Origin: Hyphomicrobium_A sp965243865
Lineage (GTDB): Bacteria > Pseudomonadota > Alphaproteobacteria > Rhizobiales > Hyphomicrobiaceae
Assembly (NCBI RefSeq): GCF_965243865.1
Contig: NZ_OZ251603.1
Coordinates: forward strand, 3,596,001 to 3,660,000
DNA: 64,000 nucleotides
Direction of reading: 5' to 3'
Under the pieces are notes generated by a model. The model was given only the letters and a program-made list of their open reading frames with translations. It made no database searches and was not told the DNA's origin. A program made the translations under genes and the position numbers. Below, piece after piece: positions 44,979 through 53,592 of the stretch; position 1 is the stretch's first letter, and each line of letters begins with the position of its first letter.

Positions 44979-47375
44979 CTAGGTGTTCCAGGGGAGCTGA
45001 GACTTCCCACACTTACAGGAAATCACCTTCGCTCCCGGCACAACGATATCGGAGCGAATATGTCGCCCACAGTGTTTGCAAATAAATAGAGCAGCGAGCT
45101 TTTGGATATCCTCTAGAAGAACGTCGATATCCGCGCCCACGATCTTGTCCGGATTATCATGCGAAACAAGATTGGCGATGAGAGCGGAGCCCGCAAGATC
45201 AGAAAATATCTGCGTCTTGAGAAGATCGGGTGATTTGTCCTTCAGCGTCGATCTGAGCTGGCTGATTAGCTCGTCGGCCATGCGTTTCTCGTTGATGTCG
45301 TTGAAGCGGAAAGCAACCTTCACTTGGAGCGCGTGACAGACTCCTTTCAAGACAAGCTCCAGCAGCTTGCGCAGGTCATTGGTTACGTCCTCCTTGCCCT
45401 TCTTTTGTTCGATGATCTCCGTCAGTGTCGCGGGGCTGTTCTCAAGAACGATGCCGTTGGTATCATCGGAGCGTACTTCATGAAACAGCCAGCCGTGCTG
45501 TGCCATTTCCTTCTTGATAATGTCGAACCAAATATTTTCATGCGTCAGGATGATGATCTGCCAGTCCGAAAACTCGTCTCGCAAAAGGCGCAGGAGCCTG
45601 CGCCGATGGGAGGTGTCGAAACTGGTGACGATGTCATCAAGAACAAGAAACCTCGCGTTTTTGTTGAAGATGCGAGCATTAGCGAGAAAGAGCACAACAC
45701 CTAGAGAATTCAGATGGCTCTCGCTTAGGTATTTGCGCGGCGGTTGCGTCGGCTTGCCGTGGAACGAGTATTCGAACTCGACACCTTCCTCACCGACCAT
45801 GGTTAGGCGCACGTTATCGATGCTCTCTTTGGGATGGAGCTTCTGATAGTACCTACCGACATCGGCGCTGATCGAATCCAGTACAGCCTGCAGGGCCGCA
45901 TTCTGAACGGTGACAAATCGTTCGAAGATCGTGGAGAGGGTCAGGATTTGCGCCTCATAGGCGCCAATTGTGCGCTGAGCGCGCTCGAACTCTCGCACCT
46001 GCCGTCCGAGGGTTTCCAGCTTGCTAAGCGCGTTCGCGACCTTCTTTTCGAGTTCGGTCAGGCCAAGCTTGGCCGCATCGTCCTTTGCTTTGACGGCGCT
46101 GCCTTCGCATTCGGCTTGGAAAGCCGAGAGGCCATCGTCAAAGCCTTCGGGCGGCTTTAAGACCTCAAGGGCATCGAAGGCACCCCCCAGACCCTTGTGA
46201 TAGGTGCGGAGCAGAGTGGTTGCAGCACTTGCGGACGCCACGAGGGTTTCGTAACCGCCAAGGTCCTTATAGGTCTCCGCGATACTACTGGCGCGTGTGC
46301 TCACCCCGATGATTGTCTGAAGAAGCGTGTCTTTCAGCCCCTTTGTGGCGTCGAGCTTTCCCTGAATTTCCGCCATATCGGCCAAACGCGTGGTCACGTC
46401 CTCTTGGAGCCTGGCGAGATCGAACGGGCTTAGACAGAAAGGACAAGCATCATCGGTGTAGGTGTCGACACCAATGACGGCCTGGCCTTTGGTCAGGAAA
46501 TCGCTTAGCCGCAGCTTGTCGACACTTTCGCGTTCTCTGGCCAACGCATTGTAGCTGTCTGCGAATGTCGCGGCCTGTGAAAGAAACCTGTCAATATCGC
46601 CCTTCAGCGTTTCGGAGGCAGTAGCGAGCCGTGCCAACTGTTCGGCAGCCTTGATCTTCTCGGCACTGTTGCCGAGACCGCGAAGTTCCTCCAGGGCTTT
46701 ATCGAAGGACGCCTCGTCAGTTACGGTGATCGTCAGGTCAAAAGGAGCGACAATATCGTCAGCGATGGCGAGGAAGCTTTGCCTATCAGGAACGACTTGC
46801 CCGACTAAACCCACCATGTCGACTTGCAGCGTTTCTGAAAGCGACTTTGCGCCAGCATAGGGACCATCCTTCTTCAGCGCATTGCCGGTCTGCTGAAGAA
46901 CATCTCGAAACTGTGTGATTTCCTCGTAGCCGATAATGTCAGCGATCGCTTTGCGCTTTTTTCCCTTTTGCTCATCCAGGAATTTAACGATATCGGCGTG
47001 CCTGAGAATGATGCGGTCGTCCTTGATAGCATCTACAAGCACACGAGCCTTGTCATTAGCAAAGCCGGTGCTTGTCTTGAGATCGGCGGACAGGCTCTTG
47101 GCCCCGTAGTTGTCCTGACCGTCAAATCTGAGCTCGACAGTGGCATCGTTCGTGCCTGCCAGAACGTGACGCAGGGCCTCTTGTTTGCAGTCCTCGCGCC
47201 AGAGATGACCAACCTGATCCTGAATAAACCACTCAATGGCATCGGTGATGGTGCTCTTGCCGGAGGCGTTTTCGCCAAAGACGGCAAGGCTTCTTGTCTT
47301 GCTTCCGAAATCAACCGTAAGGGGAAAACGTGCACCGCGAAAGGCCGATATCTGAATACGGCGGAGCTTGGTCAT
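44979..47375 (-). CDS. SMC/Rad50-like AAA ATPase with zinc hook and C-terminal zinc ribbon
   Basis: 798 residues. Walker A GENASGKST (34-42), a long coiled-coil middle interrupted by a CPFC zinc hook (311-314, between TDDA and LSPFDL), the ABC signature LSESHLNSLG (550-559), Walker B RFLVLDD (575-581), D-loop SFD and a switch His in ILTHE (609-613) make a complete RecF/Rad50-class ATPase. A helical segment (about 665-760) and a zinc ribbon (C766-xx-C769, C787-x-C789) follow. It forms a two-gene operon with the small protein upstream (3-bp gap). AT-richer than its flanks. Relatives include RloC, PtuA and Lamassu LmuB; none is clearly the same. Confidence 0.9.
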   Translation of the reverse strand: MTKLRRIQISAFRGARFPLTVDFGSKTRSLAVFGENASGKSTITDAIEWFIQDQVGHLWREDCKQEALRHVLAGTNDATVELRFDGQDNYGAKSLSADLKTSTGFANDKARVLVDAIKDDRIILRHADIVKFLDEQKGKKRKAIADIIGYEEITQFRDVLQQTGNALKKDGPYAGAKSLSETLQVDMVGLVGQVVPDRQSFLAIADDIVAPFDLTITVTDEASFDKALEELRGLGNSAEKIKAAEQLARLATASETLKGDIDRFLSQAATFADSYNALARERESVDKLRLSDFLTKGQAVIGVDTYTDDACPFCLSPFDLARLQEDVTTRLADMAEIQGKLDATKGLKDTLLQTIIGVSTRASSIAETYKDLGGYETLVASASAATTLLRTYHKGLGGAFDALEVLKPPEGFDDGLSAFQAECEGSAVKAKDDAAKLGLTELEKKVANALSKLETLGRQVREFERAQRTIGAYEAQILTLSTIFERFVTVQNAALQAVLDSISADVGRYYQKLHPKESIDNVRLTMVGEEGVEFEYSFHGKPTQPPRKYLSESHLNSLGVVLFLANARIFNKNARFLVLDDIVTSFDTSHRRRLLRLLRDEFSDWQIIILTHENIWFDIIKKEMAQHGWLFHEVRSDDTNGIVLENSPATLTEIIEQKKGKEDVTNDLRKLLELVLKGVCHALQVKVAFRFNDINEKRMADELISQLRSTLKDKSPDLLKTQIFSDLAGSALIANLVSHDNPDKIVGADIDVLLEDIQKLAALFICKHCGRHIRSDIVVPGAKVISCKCGKSQLPWNT

Positions 47376-47378
47376 GAC

Positions 47379-47588
47379 TCACCCTTTGTCCTGCTGAATA
47401 TCGCCTTTCAGCACCCGGCTGCGGGCATCTTCCAGCTGACGCAAGAGGTTTGTGCGAGTGAGCTTCCCTTTGCTGCGCAATTCTATGATAGCGGACACGC
47501 TCGACTGTTCGAGGTGTTCATCCTTGGATTGCTCATCCAGAAAGTCTGAGAGAACCTTTGCGGCGGATCGTATGTTTTCAGTAGTCAC
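47379..47588 (-). CDS. Small helical protein of the ATPase operon
   Basis: 69 residues from a GTG start with GAAGGG about eight bases upstream. It is charged and predicted helical (VLSDFLDEQSKDEHLEQSS, LTRTNLLRQLEDARSRVL), without recognised motifs. Its stop lies 3 bp before the ATPase ATG, so the two are almost certainly co-translated; an adaptor or regulator role is inferred from this. Its start is only 28 bp from that of the divergent GIY-YIG gene. Confidence 0.75.
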   Translation of the reverse strand: MTTENIRSAAKVLSDFLDEQSKDEHLEQSSVSAIIELRSKGKLTRTNLLRQLEDARSRVLKGDIQQDKG

Positions 47589-47616
47589 AATCGAAACCCT
47601 TCACTAATATGTCATA
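47582..47616 (+). promoter_or_regulatory. Possible promoter of a leaderless GIY-YIG mRNA
   Basis: TAGTCA (47582-47587), 17 bp, then TAATAT (47605-47610) and ATG at 47617 match a sigma-70 promoter whose start point would coincide with the start codon. No Shine-Dalgarno precedes the ATG, consistent with a leaderless message. The -35 half lies inside the divergent small gene. Confidence 0.35.
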
Positions 47617-48060
47617 ATGCCAATCATTTTCGCAAAAACGTACAACCTGAGAGAGCAAGAGGTCAAGTTTGTTCAGGGCGTAGCCGGAATCTATTTCATC
47701 TTCCTGGAGGCCGTGGCAATTACCTATCCGTTTGCAACTTCAAGGCTGATCTATATTGGCATGAGCGAGTCTCGCCAGAACTCCATTGCGATGCGCCTAC
47801 GCAGCCATCTGACAGGTCAATCGGGCAATCTTGGCATCGCTAATTACGCAAAGGCCTACAGCGTGAAATTCACCTTCTATTCCGCTGATGTCCTGAGGAG
47901 TTACGGCAGCGATAATATATTTGATATGGAGAGTTTCTTCCTAAGCAATTTTCTTGAAGTTCATGGAAGCTATCCGATCTGTAACGGACAGGCAGGTCAT
48001 CAGCTTTCCGTGACAGGTCAGAAGCCGAGCGCCAGCATCGATTGGGCATTCTTCGAATAA
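47617..48060 (+). CDS. GIY-YIG nuclease-domain protein
   Basis: 147 residues. The full catalytic set of the GIY-YIG fold is present: G24-I25-Y26 in VAGIYFIF, Y46-I47-G48 in RLIYIGMS, Arg60 in AMRLRSHL, Glu105 in FDMESFFLSNF and Asn123 in YPICNGQAG. Such domains cut DNA with one metal ion, as in UvrC, homing enzymes and some restriction systems. There is no extra DNA-binding domain, so targeting probably comes from a partner, most simply the divergent SMC-like ATPase. The codon use is AT-rich, as for the rest of the module. Confidence 0.85.
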   Translation: MPIIFAKTYNLREQEVKFVQGVAGIYFIFLEAVAITYPFATSRLIYIGMSESRQNSIAMRLRSHLTGQSGNLGIANYAKAYSVKFTFYSADVLRSYGSDNIFDMESFFLSNFLEVHGSYPICNGQAGHQLSVTGQKPSASIDWAFFE

Positions 48061-48874
48061 CGTTCCTCTCACCTCAGTATTTCCATACACCAAAGTTCGC
48101 TTCCGTGCCGCACAAGCCATGCCGGCGTCGCGTGGCAGCACCTGATGTCGGTGCCATTGTGGAGGCCAACACATCCCCTTCTGCAAAGTCTGCCAGCGGC
48201 AGTCGGTAGCAGGGTAATCCTGCATCGTCGCTTCGGTGCAGCAACGCCCTTCGTTCGGCAGCATGCGCGAAGTGAGCATCGAACTGCATCTCAACCCACC
48301 CTCCCAACTAATCCCCGCCCTCAACACCAGCCATACACTTCCCCCACTCCTGTCCGTCTGGGACGCAACAGCTGAGCGGCTAAGCGGGACGGGAGACGGT
48401 GCCTGGTTGAGGCAGATGCCGACCCGTCTCGGCGTCTGACGCGAGGGTAGCTCCCTCATATTCCGGGGCCATCGATCGGGGCTGTGCGATGTCCGGCAAC
48501 GGCGCGCACGGACGCCCATCGGCAGCGGCGCCCGCCCCCACCGCGAGCGCAGCAGCAGAACGTCCCGACGATGTGGTCCGGCCGTTGAACGCCTGACCGG
48601 GACGGTAAGCCCGCGCCGATGAGTATCGCTCCCCCGGCATGGAAAAATGCCGACGCGGGCGCCGAAAGGCTGCCGGACTTGAATATCGGATGGCGGCCGT
48701 TTGGCGCCCGCGCTCCCTTCTTGTTGCCCCAACCGGCTCGCAGCGCGCGCCGGCCGCTCGGCGCGTGGCCGTTCCGGTGCCTTAACCACTCGCGTGCCAA
48801 CCTCTGCCCCATCCTGGCCGCGATTTGCGACGAGTACTGCACATCGGGTGGGGCCTCTAATGTAAGGGTCTGGA
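48061..48874. other. 814-bp stretch without a convincing gene
   Basis: Between the GIY-YIG gene and the first DUF1223 gene. Short reading frames on both strands lack protein character and ribosome sites. A pyrimidine-rich run (about 48290-48350) stands out. It may be degenerate sequence at the right border of the acquired module, but I can identify no parent gene. Confidence 0.5.
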
Positions 48875-49609
48875 ATGCGCTGGAATTCTCTCGCCGCGGC
48901 CATCGCGGCTCTTCTCGCAACTGCCGCGGCTGCCGAGGCAGCCCCGCGCGCCGTGCTCGAGCTGTTCACCAGCCCCTTCTGCTCCTCGTGCCCTCCGGCC
49001 GACGCGCTGTTCACAAAGCTCGCGCGCCAGCCCGATCTCATCACGCTCGTCATGCCGGTCGACTCCTTCGACGGGCCGGGGCGCAAGGACCCGCTGGCCA
49101 AGCCGGTCTTCACCGACCGCCAGGCCGCCTATGCCGAGCGGCGCAACTCGGACATGCTGTTCACGCCGCAAGCGGTGATCAACGGCGCCGCCGAGGCGAC
49201 GGGCTCCGATCCGGGTGAGATCCGCGAGGGCATCGCGCAGACGATGGGCGTGCTGTCGGTGCCGGTCGACGCGAAGATCGTTGGCGATCAGATCAATCTG
49301 TCGGTCGGAGGTGCGGGGCGCGCAAACGCCAAGACCGGCGTCATCACCGTGCTGCCGTACATGCAGGATCACACCGAGCCGATGCGCGGCCGCAAGAGCG
49401 TGCACTATGCCAACCTCGTGCGCGACATCATCCCGGTCGACACCTGGGAGGGCAAGCCGCTGAAGGCGCGGCTGTCGGCCCGCGACTTTGCCCAGTACGA
49501 CGGCATCGTCGTGCTGCTGCAGGCGGGCACGTCCGAGCGCCCCGGCGCCATCATCGGCGCAGCGCGCGTGCCGCTCAGCGCATTGCGCACACCCCGCGCC
49601 AAGACCTGA
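48875..49609 (+). CDS. DUF1223 thioredoxin-like protein, divergent paralog
   Basis: 244 residues with a signal peptide ending AAEA and the family opening VLELFTSPFCSSCPPAD (C36, C39). The VDYWDRLGWKD block seen in its neighbour is altered here to VDSFDGPGRKD, losing both tryptophans and the tyrosine. Periplasmic, with a redox role guessed from the CxxC. The two genes (this and 49712-50425) align along their length and are tandem duplicates. Confidence 0.88.
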   Translation: MRWNSLAAAIAALLATAAAAEAAPRAVLELFTSPFCSSCPPADALFTKLARQPDLITLVMPVDSFDGPGRKDPLAKPVFTDRQAAYAERRNSDMLFTPQAVINGAAEATGSDPGEIREGIAQTMGVLSVPVDAKIVGDQINLSVGGAGRANAKTGVITVLPYMQDHTEPMRGRKSVHYANLVRDIIPVDTWEGKPLKARLSARDFAQYDGIVVLLQAGTSERPGAIIGAARVPLSALRTPRAKT

Positions 49610-49711
49610 ACCATCGATAGAGCCCACGGGCAATAGAAGTTGCGATAGACTGCGTACGTAACGGTTGCCCGCCCGCTGCGAAGTAGCAGTAAGGACGGCA
49701 TCGGAGGCTCC

Positions 49712-50425
49712 ATGCACGCGCGCGCCATCGCAACGCTTCTTCTCGGCTCATTCGTTGCCGCTGGCTCGGCAGCCGCCGCACCGCCGACTGTGTTGGAGCT
49801 GTTCACCAGCCAGGGCTGTTCATCCTGTCCGCCCGCCGACCGCCTGTTCGAGAAGCTGGCGCACGACGATCACTTCATCGTTCTGTCGCTGCCGGTCGAT
49901 TATTGGGACCGGCTCGGCTGGAAGGATACTTTCGCCAAGCACGCCTTCACCGAGCGCCAGCGCGCTTATGCCATCATGCGCGGTGATCAGCAGGTTTATA
50001 CGCCGCAGGCGGTCGTCAACGGCAGCGAGCACGCCAACGGCGCCAACATGCTAGGCATCGCCGCGTCCGCCGAAACGACCAAGCCGCCGCAGCTGCCCAT
50101 CGCGGTGAAGCGCAATGGCGATGACATCGAGGTATCCGTCGACGGCACGCGCCCGGGCAGCCCCGCCGCCACCGTCATCGTGCTGCCGTATCTGGCTTCG
50201 CGCGACGTGGCTGTCGGCCGCGGCGAGAACTCCGGTACCAAGATCACCTACACCAACATCGTGCGCGAGATCATTCCGCTCGGCGCCTGGTCGGGAAGTC
50301 CGGTCAAGTATCGCACCAAGCTATCCGCCGACGCGCACTACGACGGCGCCGTCGTGCTCGTGCAGGAAGGCACGCCCGCATTGCCTGGCGCTATCCTCGG
50401 CGCCGAGCGCATCGCGCTGCATTAG
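49712..50425 (+). CDS. DUF1223 thioredoxin-like protein
   Basis: 237 residues: signal peptide ending SAAAA, VLELFTSQGCSSCPPAD with C36 and C39 at exactly the same positions as in the upstream paralog, and the conserved LPVDYWDRLGWKDTFAK. This is the canonical member of the pair. The stop overlaps the nhaA stop by 4 bp (convergent). Confidence 0.9.
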   Translation: MHARAIATLLLGSFVAAGSAAAAPPTVLELFTSQGCSSCPPADRLFEKLAHDDHFIVLSLPVDYWDRLGWKDTFAKHAFTERQRAYAIMRGDQQVYTPQAVVNGSEHANGANMLGIAASAETTKPPQLPIAVKRNGDDIEVSVDGTRPGSPAATVIVLPYLASRDVAVGRGENSGTKITYTNIVREIIPLGAWSGSPVKYRTKLSADAHYDGAVVLVQEGTPALPGAILGAERIALH

Positions 50426-52353
50426 GTAACGCCGTTCTGGGCGGCCGCTGGCTTCCACAGGATCGCGACGCCGATCACCGCGGATAGCACGGACGCTGCA
50501 AAGATGGCGATCTTCGCCGCATCGAACTCTTGCGGCGCCGGGAAGGACTGACCGGCAATGAACAGCGACATCGTAAAGCCGATGCCGGCAAGTGCACCGG
50601 CACCCGCGAGCTGCCGCCACGTGTATCCATCGGACTTCGCCGCGATGCCGACCCACACCGCCAGCGCCGACGCCGCCACGAGCCCGAGAGGTTTTCCAAT
50701 CACCAGGCCGGACATGATCGCCGCCATCATCTGCTCATGCCCGGCAATCACGCCGCCGCTGAACGTCACGCCGGCATTCGCCAGCGCGAACAGCGGCAGG
50801 ATCACATAGCTGGATCGCGCCGCCATGTGCCGCAACAATCTGTCCGCGGGAGACTCCAACCGGTCGAAGATGGCGTCCATCGCTCTGAGCGCCGGAACCG
50901 ATGGACCATGCCGCAACACCTCATCGCCATGCTCGGCTTCCGCCGCAACGATGCTGTTGAGCTGCGCCGTCAGCGCCTCGAGGTTCGGAGGTGGCCGCGT
51001 CGGGATGAACAGAGCCAGGATCACGCCGGCGAGTGTCGCGTGCAATCCGCCTGCATGCACACACGCCCACAACACAATTCCAAGCAGCACGTACGGCGCC
51101 ACGCGATAGACGTGTGCCTTGTTCAGCGCCGCAAGTCCGGCAATGACCAGCAGCCCCGCGGCAAGATATGCCCACTGCAACGCCCCGGAATAGAATACCG
51201 CCACGACCGCGATAGCGCCGATGTCGTCGACGATGGCTGCAGCCGTCAGGAAGATGCGCAATTCGACCGGCACGCGAGCGCCCATCATCACTATGAGGGC
51301 CACGGCAAAGGCGGTGTCGGTCGCCATTGGAACGCCCCAGCCGTGCGCCCACGGGCCCGACGGTATGACGAGAACGTAGAGCAGCGCCGGAACCGCCATG
51401 CCACCTATGGCAGCGGCAATCGGCAGCGCGGCCGATCGCCGGCTGGCGAGGTGACCGACTGTGAACTCGCGTTTGATCTCGAGACCGACCACCAGGAAGA
51501 AGATGGTCAACAGCCCATCGTTCACCCAATGCCGAAGCGACATCTTGAAGCTCGCCGACCCCAGCGAGACACCGAGGTACTGCTCCCAGAAATCCTCGAA
51601 GGCATGGCCCCAGCTAGAATTCGTCAACGCAATGGCAATGAGGGTCGACACCAGCAGCAGCACACCGGCCGATGGCCCCCAACTCGCAAAGCCGACCGCA
51701 GCCGATCTCACGCGATGACCGAGCGTGCCCAGCATCGCATCGAGGAACGAGCTTTCATCCCACGGTCCGTCATAACGCCGCCCGTTCATGAAGAATGTCG
51801 GTGTCATCATCACACCGCTCGCCCGGGCGCTACGCTCGTCTTCCGCAACGCGTCCAGCGGCCGCCCGCCAATCTTCGCCGTCAGGCGCCACCGGCGGCAC
51901 GTCGACACCGAGATCCGCGGCGACGGCGCTGAGGTCGTCCTCCGTCAGCGTCTCGGACCTCGACATCAGCTTGACGTGCGCGTGCCAGAAGGCGTCGGCA
52001 TCCGGAGCGCGCTCGACGAGCTCGGCCGCGCGCCGCGCCAGCGTGCTTCCCGTCACCGGCCGATGCCGGAAGGCGTACCGCAAACGGTCGCCAAGCTCAT
52101 CGCGCACTTCCGCGATGCGCGCATTGGCGGCCCGGCAATAGGGGCAGGCATAACTGCCGTACTCTACGAGCGTGATCGGAGCGTTGGATTCACCCAACGT
52201 ATGATCGTTGGTGCCGACAGGGCGGTCGAGGCGGTTGCTCGGCAGCGCGTGATTCACATGACCTCTCGGGGCTGGGTTGGCTCCGGAATGCGATACGTAC
52301 ATCTGCGGCGGCACCAAGTCATTGGGATGCGGCGGATCGCCAGAGTTGGTCAA
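50422..52353 (-). CDS. nhaA: NhaA Na+/H+ antiporter fused to a DsbA-like domain
   Basis: 643 residues against about 390 for NhaA alone. Residues about 50-215 are a thioredoxin/DsbA-like domain with C70-P-Y-C73 (YGSYACPYCRAAN) and the cis-proline loop MMTPTFFMNG. The NhaA part starts near 220 and holds WVNDGLLTIFFLVVGLEIKRE, MATDTAFAVAL and the ion-binding AAIVDDIGAIAVVA with its paired aspartates. There is no signal peptide, so the redox domain should face the cytosol, where NhaA's N-terminus lies. It exports Na+ for protons at alkaline pH. ATG overlaps the upstream stop (ATGA), so it is coupled to yaiI. Confidence 0.93.
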   Translation of the reverse strand: MTNSGDPPHPNDLVPPQMYVSHSGANPAPRGHVNHALPSNRLDRPVGTNDHTLGESNAPITLVEYGSYACPYCRAANARIAEVRDELGDRLRYAFRHRPVTGSTLARRAAELVERAPDADAFWHAHVKLMSRSETLTEDDLSAVAADLGVDVPPVAPDGEDWRAAAGRVAEDERSARASGVMMTPTFFMNGRRYDGPWDESSFLDAMLGTLGHRVRSAAVGFASWGPSAGVLLLVSTLIAIALTNSSWGHAFEDFWEQYLGVSLGSASFKMSLRHWVNDGLLTIFFLVVGLEIKREFTVGHLASRRSAALPIAAAIGGMAVPALLYVLVIPSGPWAHGWGVPMATDTAFAVALIVMMGARVPVELRIFLTAAAIVDDIGAIAVVAVFYSGALQWAYLAAGLLVIAGLAALNKAHVYRVAPYVLLGIVLWACVHAGGLHATLAGVILALFIPTRPPPNLEALTAQLNSIVAAEAEHGDEVLRHGPSVPALRAMDAIFDRLESPADRLLRHMAARSSYVILPLFALANAGVTFSGGVIAGHEQMMAAIMSGLVIGKPLGLVAASALAVWVGIAAKSDGYTWRQLAGAGALAGIGFTMSLFIAGQSFPAPQEFDAAKIAIFAASVLSAVIGVAILWKPAAAQNGVT

Positions 52354-52820
52354 ACCTTGTTTCGTAAGACCCTCTGCACGGCGTGCTCCAAGGCCTCGAG
52401 GAATCGGGATCGGTCCTGGCGCGTAAAGCTGGCGTTGAAACCTTTGCTCTCGCCTGTCTCGCGCAAGTGCGCGGAAAGCTCGCGCATGGCGAGCGCCATG
52501 CCGATGCCACTTTCGGTAAATGGCTTGCCCGTTGGGCCGATCACCTGCGCGCCCGCCTTGAGACAGCGGGCGGCGAGCGGAATGTCCGCCGACACGGCAA
52601 TGTCCCTCGCCCCGATGTGCTCGGCGATCCAGTCGTCGGCGGCATCCGGGCCTTCGGCGACGACCACGCGCTTGATCAGCGGTCCTTCCGGTAGCCGCAT
52701 CCAGGAGTTGGAAACGAAATGGATGACCAGCCCATGCCGCTCGGCGACGCGCACCGCCTCATCCTTCACCGGGCAGGCGTCAGCATCGACAAAGATCGTG
52801 GGTAAGGGAAGCGCGCTCAC
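52350..52820 (-). CDS. YaiI/YqxD family protein (UPF0178/DUF188)
   Basis: 156 residues from the GTG at 52820, the point where family similarity begins (LPTIFVDADACPVKDEAVRVA). KRVVVAEGPDAADDWIAEH and DIAVSADIPLAARCLKAGA are family blocks with the acidic residues of a PIN-like fold, so a nuclease role has been proposed. Cytosolic. It overlaps nhaA by 4 bp. Confidence 0.9.
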   Translation of the reverse strand: MSALPLPTIFVDADACPVKDEAVRVAERHGLVIHFVSNSWMRLPEGPLIKRVVVAEGPDAADDWIAEHIGARDIAVSADIPLAARCLKAGAQVIGPTGKPFTESGIGMALAMRELSAHLRETGESKGFNASFTRQDRSRFLEALEHAVQRVLRNKV

Positions 52821-52866
52821 GCATCGGTGTTTAGCGGTTTCCGGCCGCGACGCAACCGGCCAGCGG

Positions 52867-53409
52867 TCAGCCCATCGGTTCGGCAAGCAGCTTGGTAACG
52901 CTCTCGGCGTCGAGCACCTTGTCGATCAAGCCCGCCGCGGGAGTACGCGGGTCGGCATCCATCACCGGCCCAGAGGCGACGGCCGCGACGAGGTGATCCC
53001 AGACTTTGGGCACAATCGACGATTGACCCCACGTGGCGGAAAGCAGATAGCGCACCTTCGCGTGCTTTTGCGCCGCCGCATCGAGCTCGCCGATTACCTT
53101 GGGGCCATGCACCTTGAGCAGGGTCTCGAGCGCGCCAGCGCCGAGCAGGGCCACCTGTTCGCCTGTCCTGCATTCGTCGAGCGCGACGAGAAGGAAGACC
53201 ACTGCTGCTTCCGGCGAGGTCTGCACCATTTCGTCGACACAGTCATAGGCGCGCATGCGCTCGCCTTTTTCCTCGTGATCTGTCCCCGGGGCCGGGATCT
53301 TCAGCAGAATGCGCGCGAGCCGCCGCGGCTCGAACGCGCCCTCCTCGCTGAAGCACAGCGGTTCGGCGCCTTCGAACTGGCAATCGAAGCAGCTCCACGT
53401 CCGTTCCAT
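52867..53409 (-). CDS. Hypothetical protein
   Basis: 180 residues. A cysteine-containing N-terminus (WSCFDCQFEGAEPLCFSEEG) looks like a small metal site; the rest is helical (YDCVDEMVQTSPEAAVVFLLVALDEC, GAGALETLLKVHG) and reminiscent of immunity-type helical repeat proteins. Not recognised. It is upstream of yaiI on the same strand, with 46 bp between. Confidence 0.6.
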   Translation of the reverse strand: MERTWSCFDCQFEGAEPLCFSEEGAFEPRRLARILLKIPAPGTDHEEKGERMRAYDCVDEMVQTSPEAAVVFLLVALDECRTGEQVALLGAGALETLLKVHGPKVIGELDAAAQKHAKVRYLLSATWGQSSIVPKVWDHLVAAVASGPVMDADPRTPAAGLIDKVLDAESVTKLLAEPMG

Positions 53410-53538
53410 GTTGCGCTCCGTGGTTCGGAACCGGCCTCCAAGACGAATCGCATAATAGCCGGATCGATGACGGTCTTTTTGACACAGCGCGACAGTTGGC
53501 GCTGCGACAGTGCGGCCTCCGACTTGGAGCGTTCAATA

Positions 53539-53569
53539 GAAAATGGCCCGGACACGAGGTCCGGGCCAT
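53539..53569 (-). terminator. Rho-independent terminator of the amt operon
   Basis: On the minus strand an 11-bp perfect stem ATGGCCCGGAC / GTCCGGGCCAT with a 5-base loop is followed by TTTTCTATT. It lies 24 bp behind the small membrane protein. Confidence 0.88.
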
Positions 53570-53592
53570 CTTCGCAGCGTACCCTCAGAAGA

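Noticed and set aside
47941..49113. 390-codon minus-strand frame across the 48.1-48.9 kb gap
   Set aside because: Covers the 3' end of the GIY-YIG gene and the DUF1223 start in antisense; Arg/Ser/Gly-rich with no motif or ribosome site.
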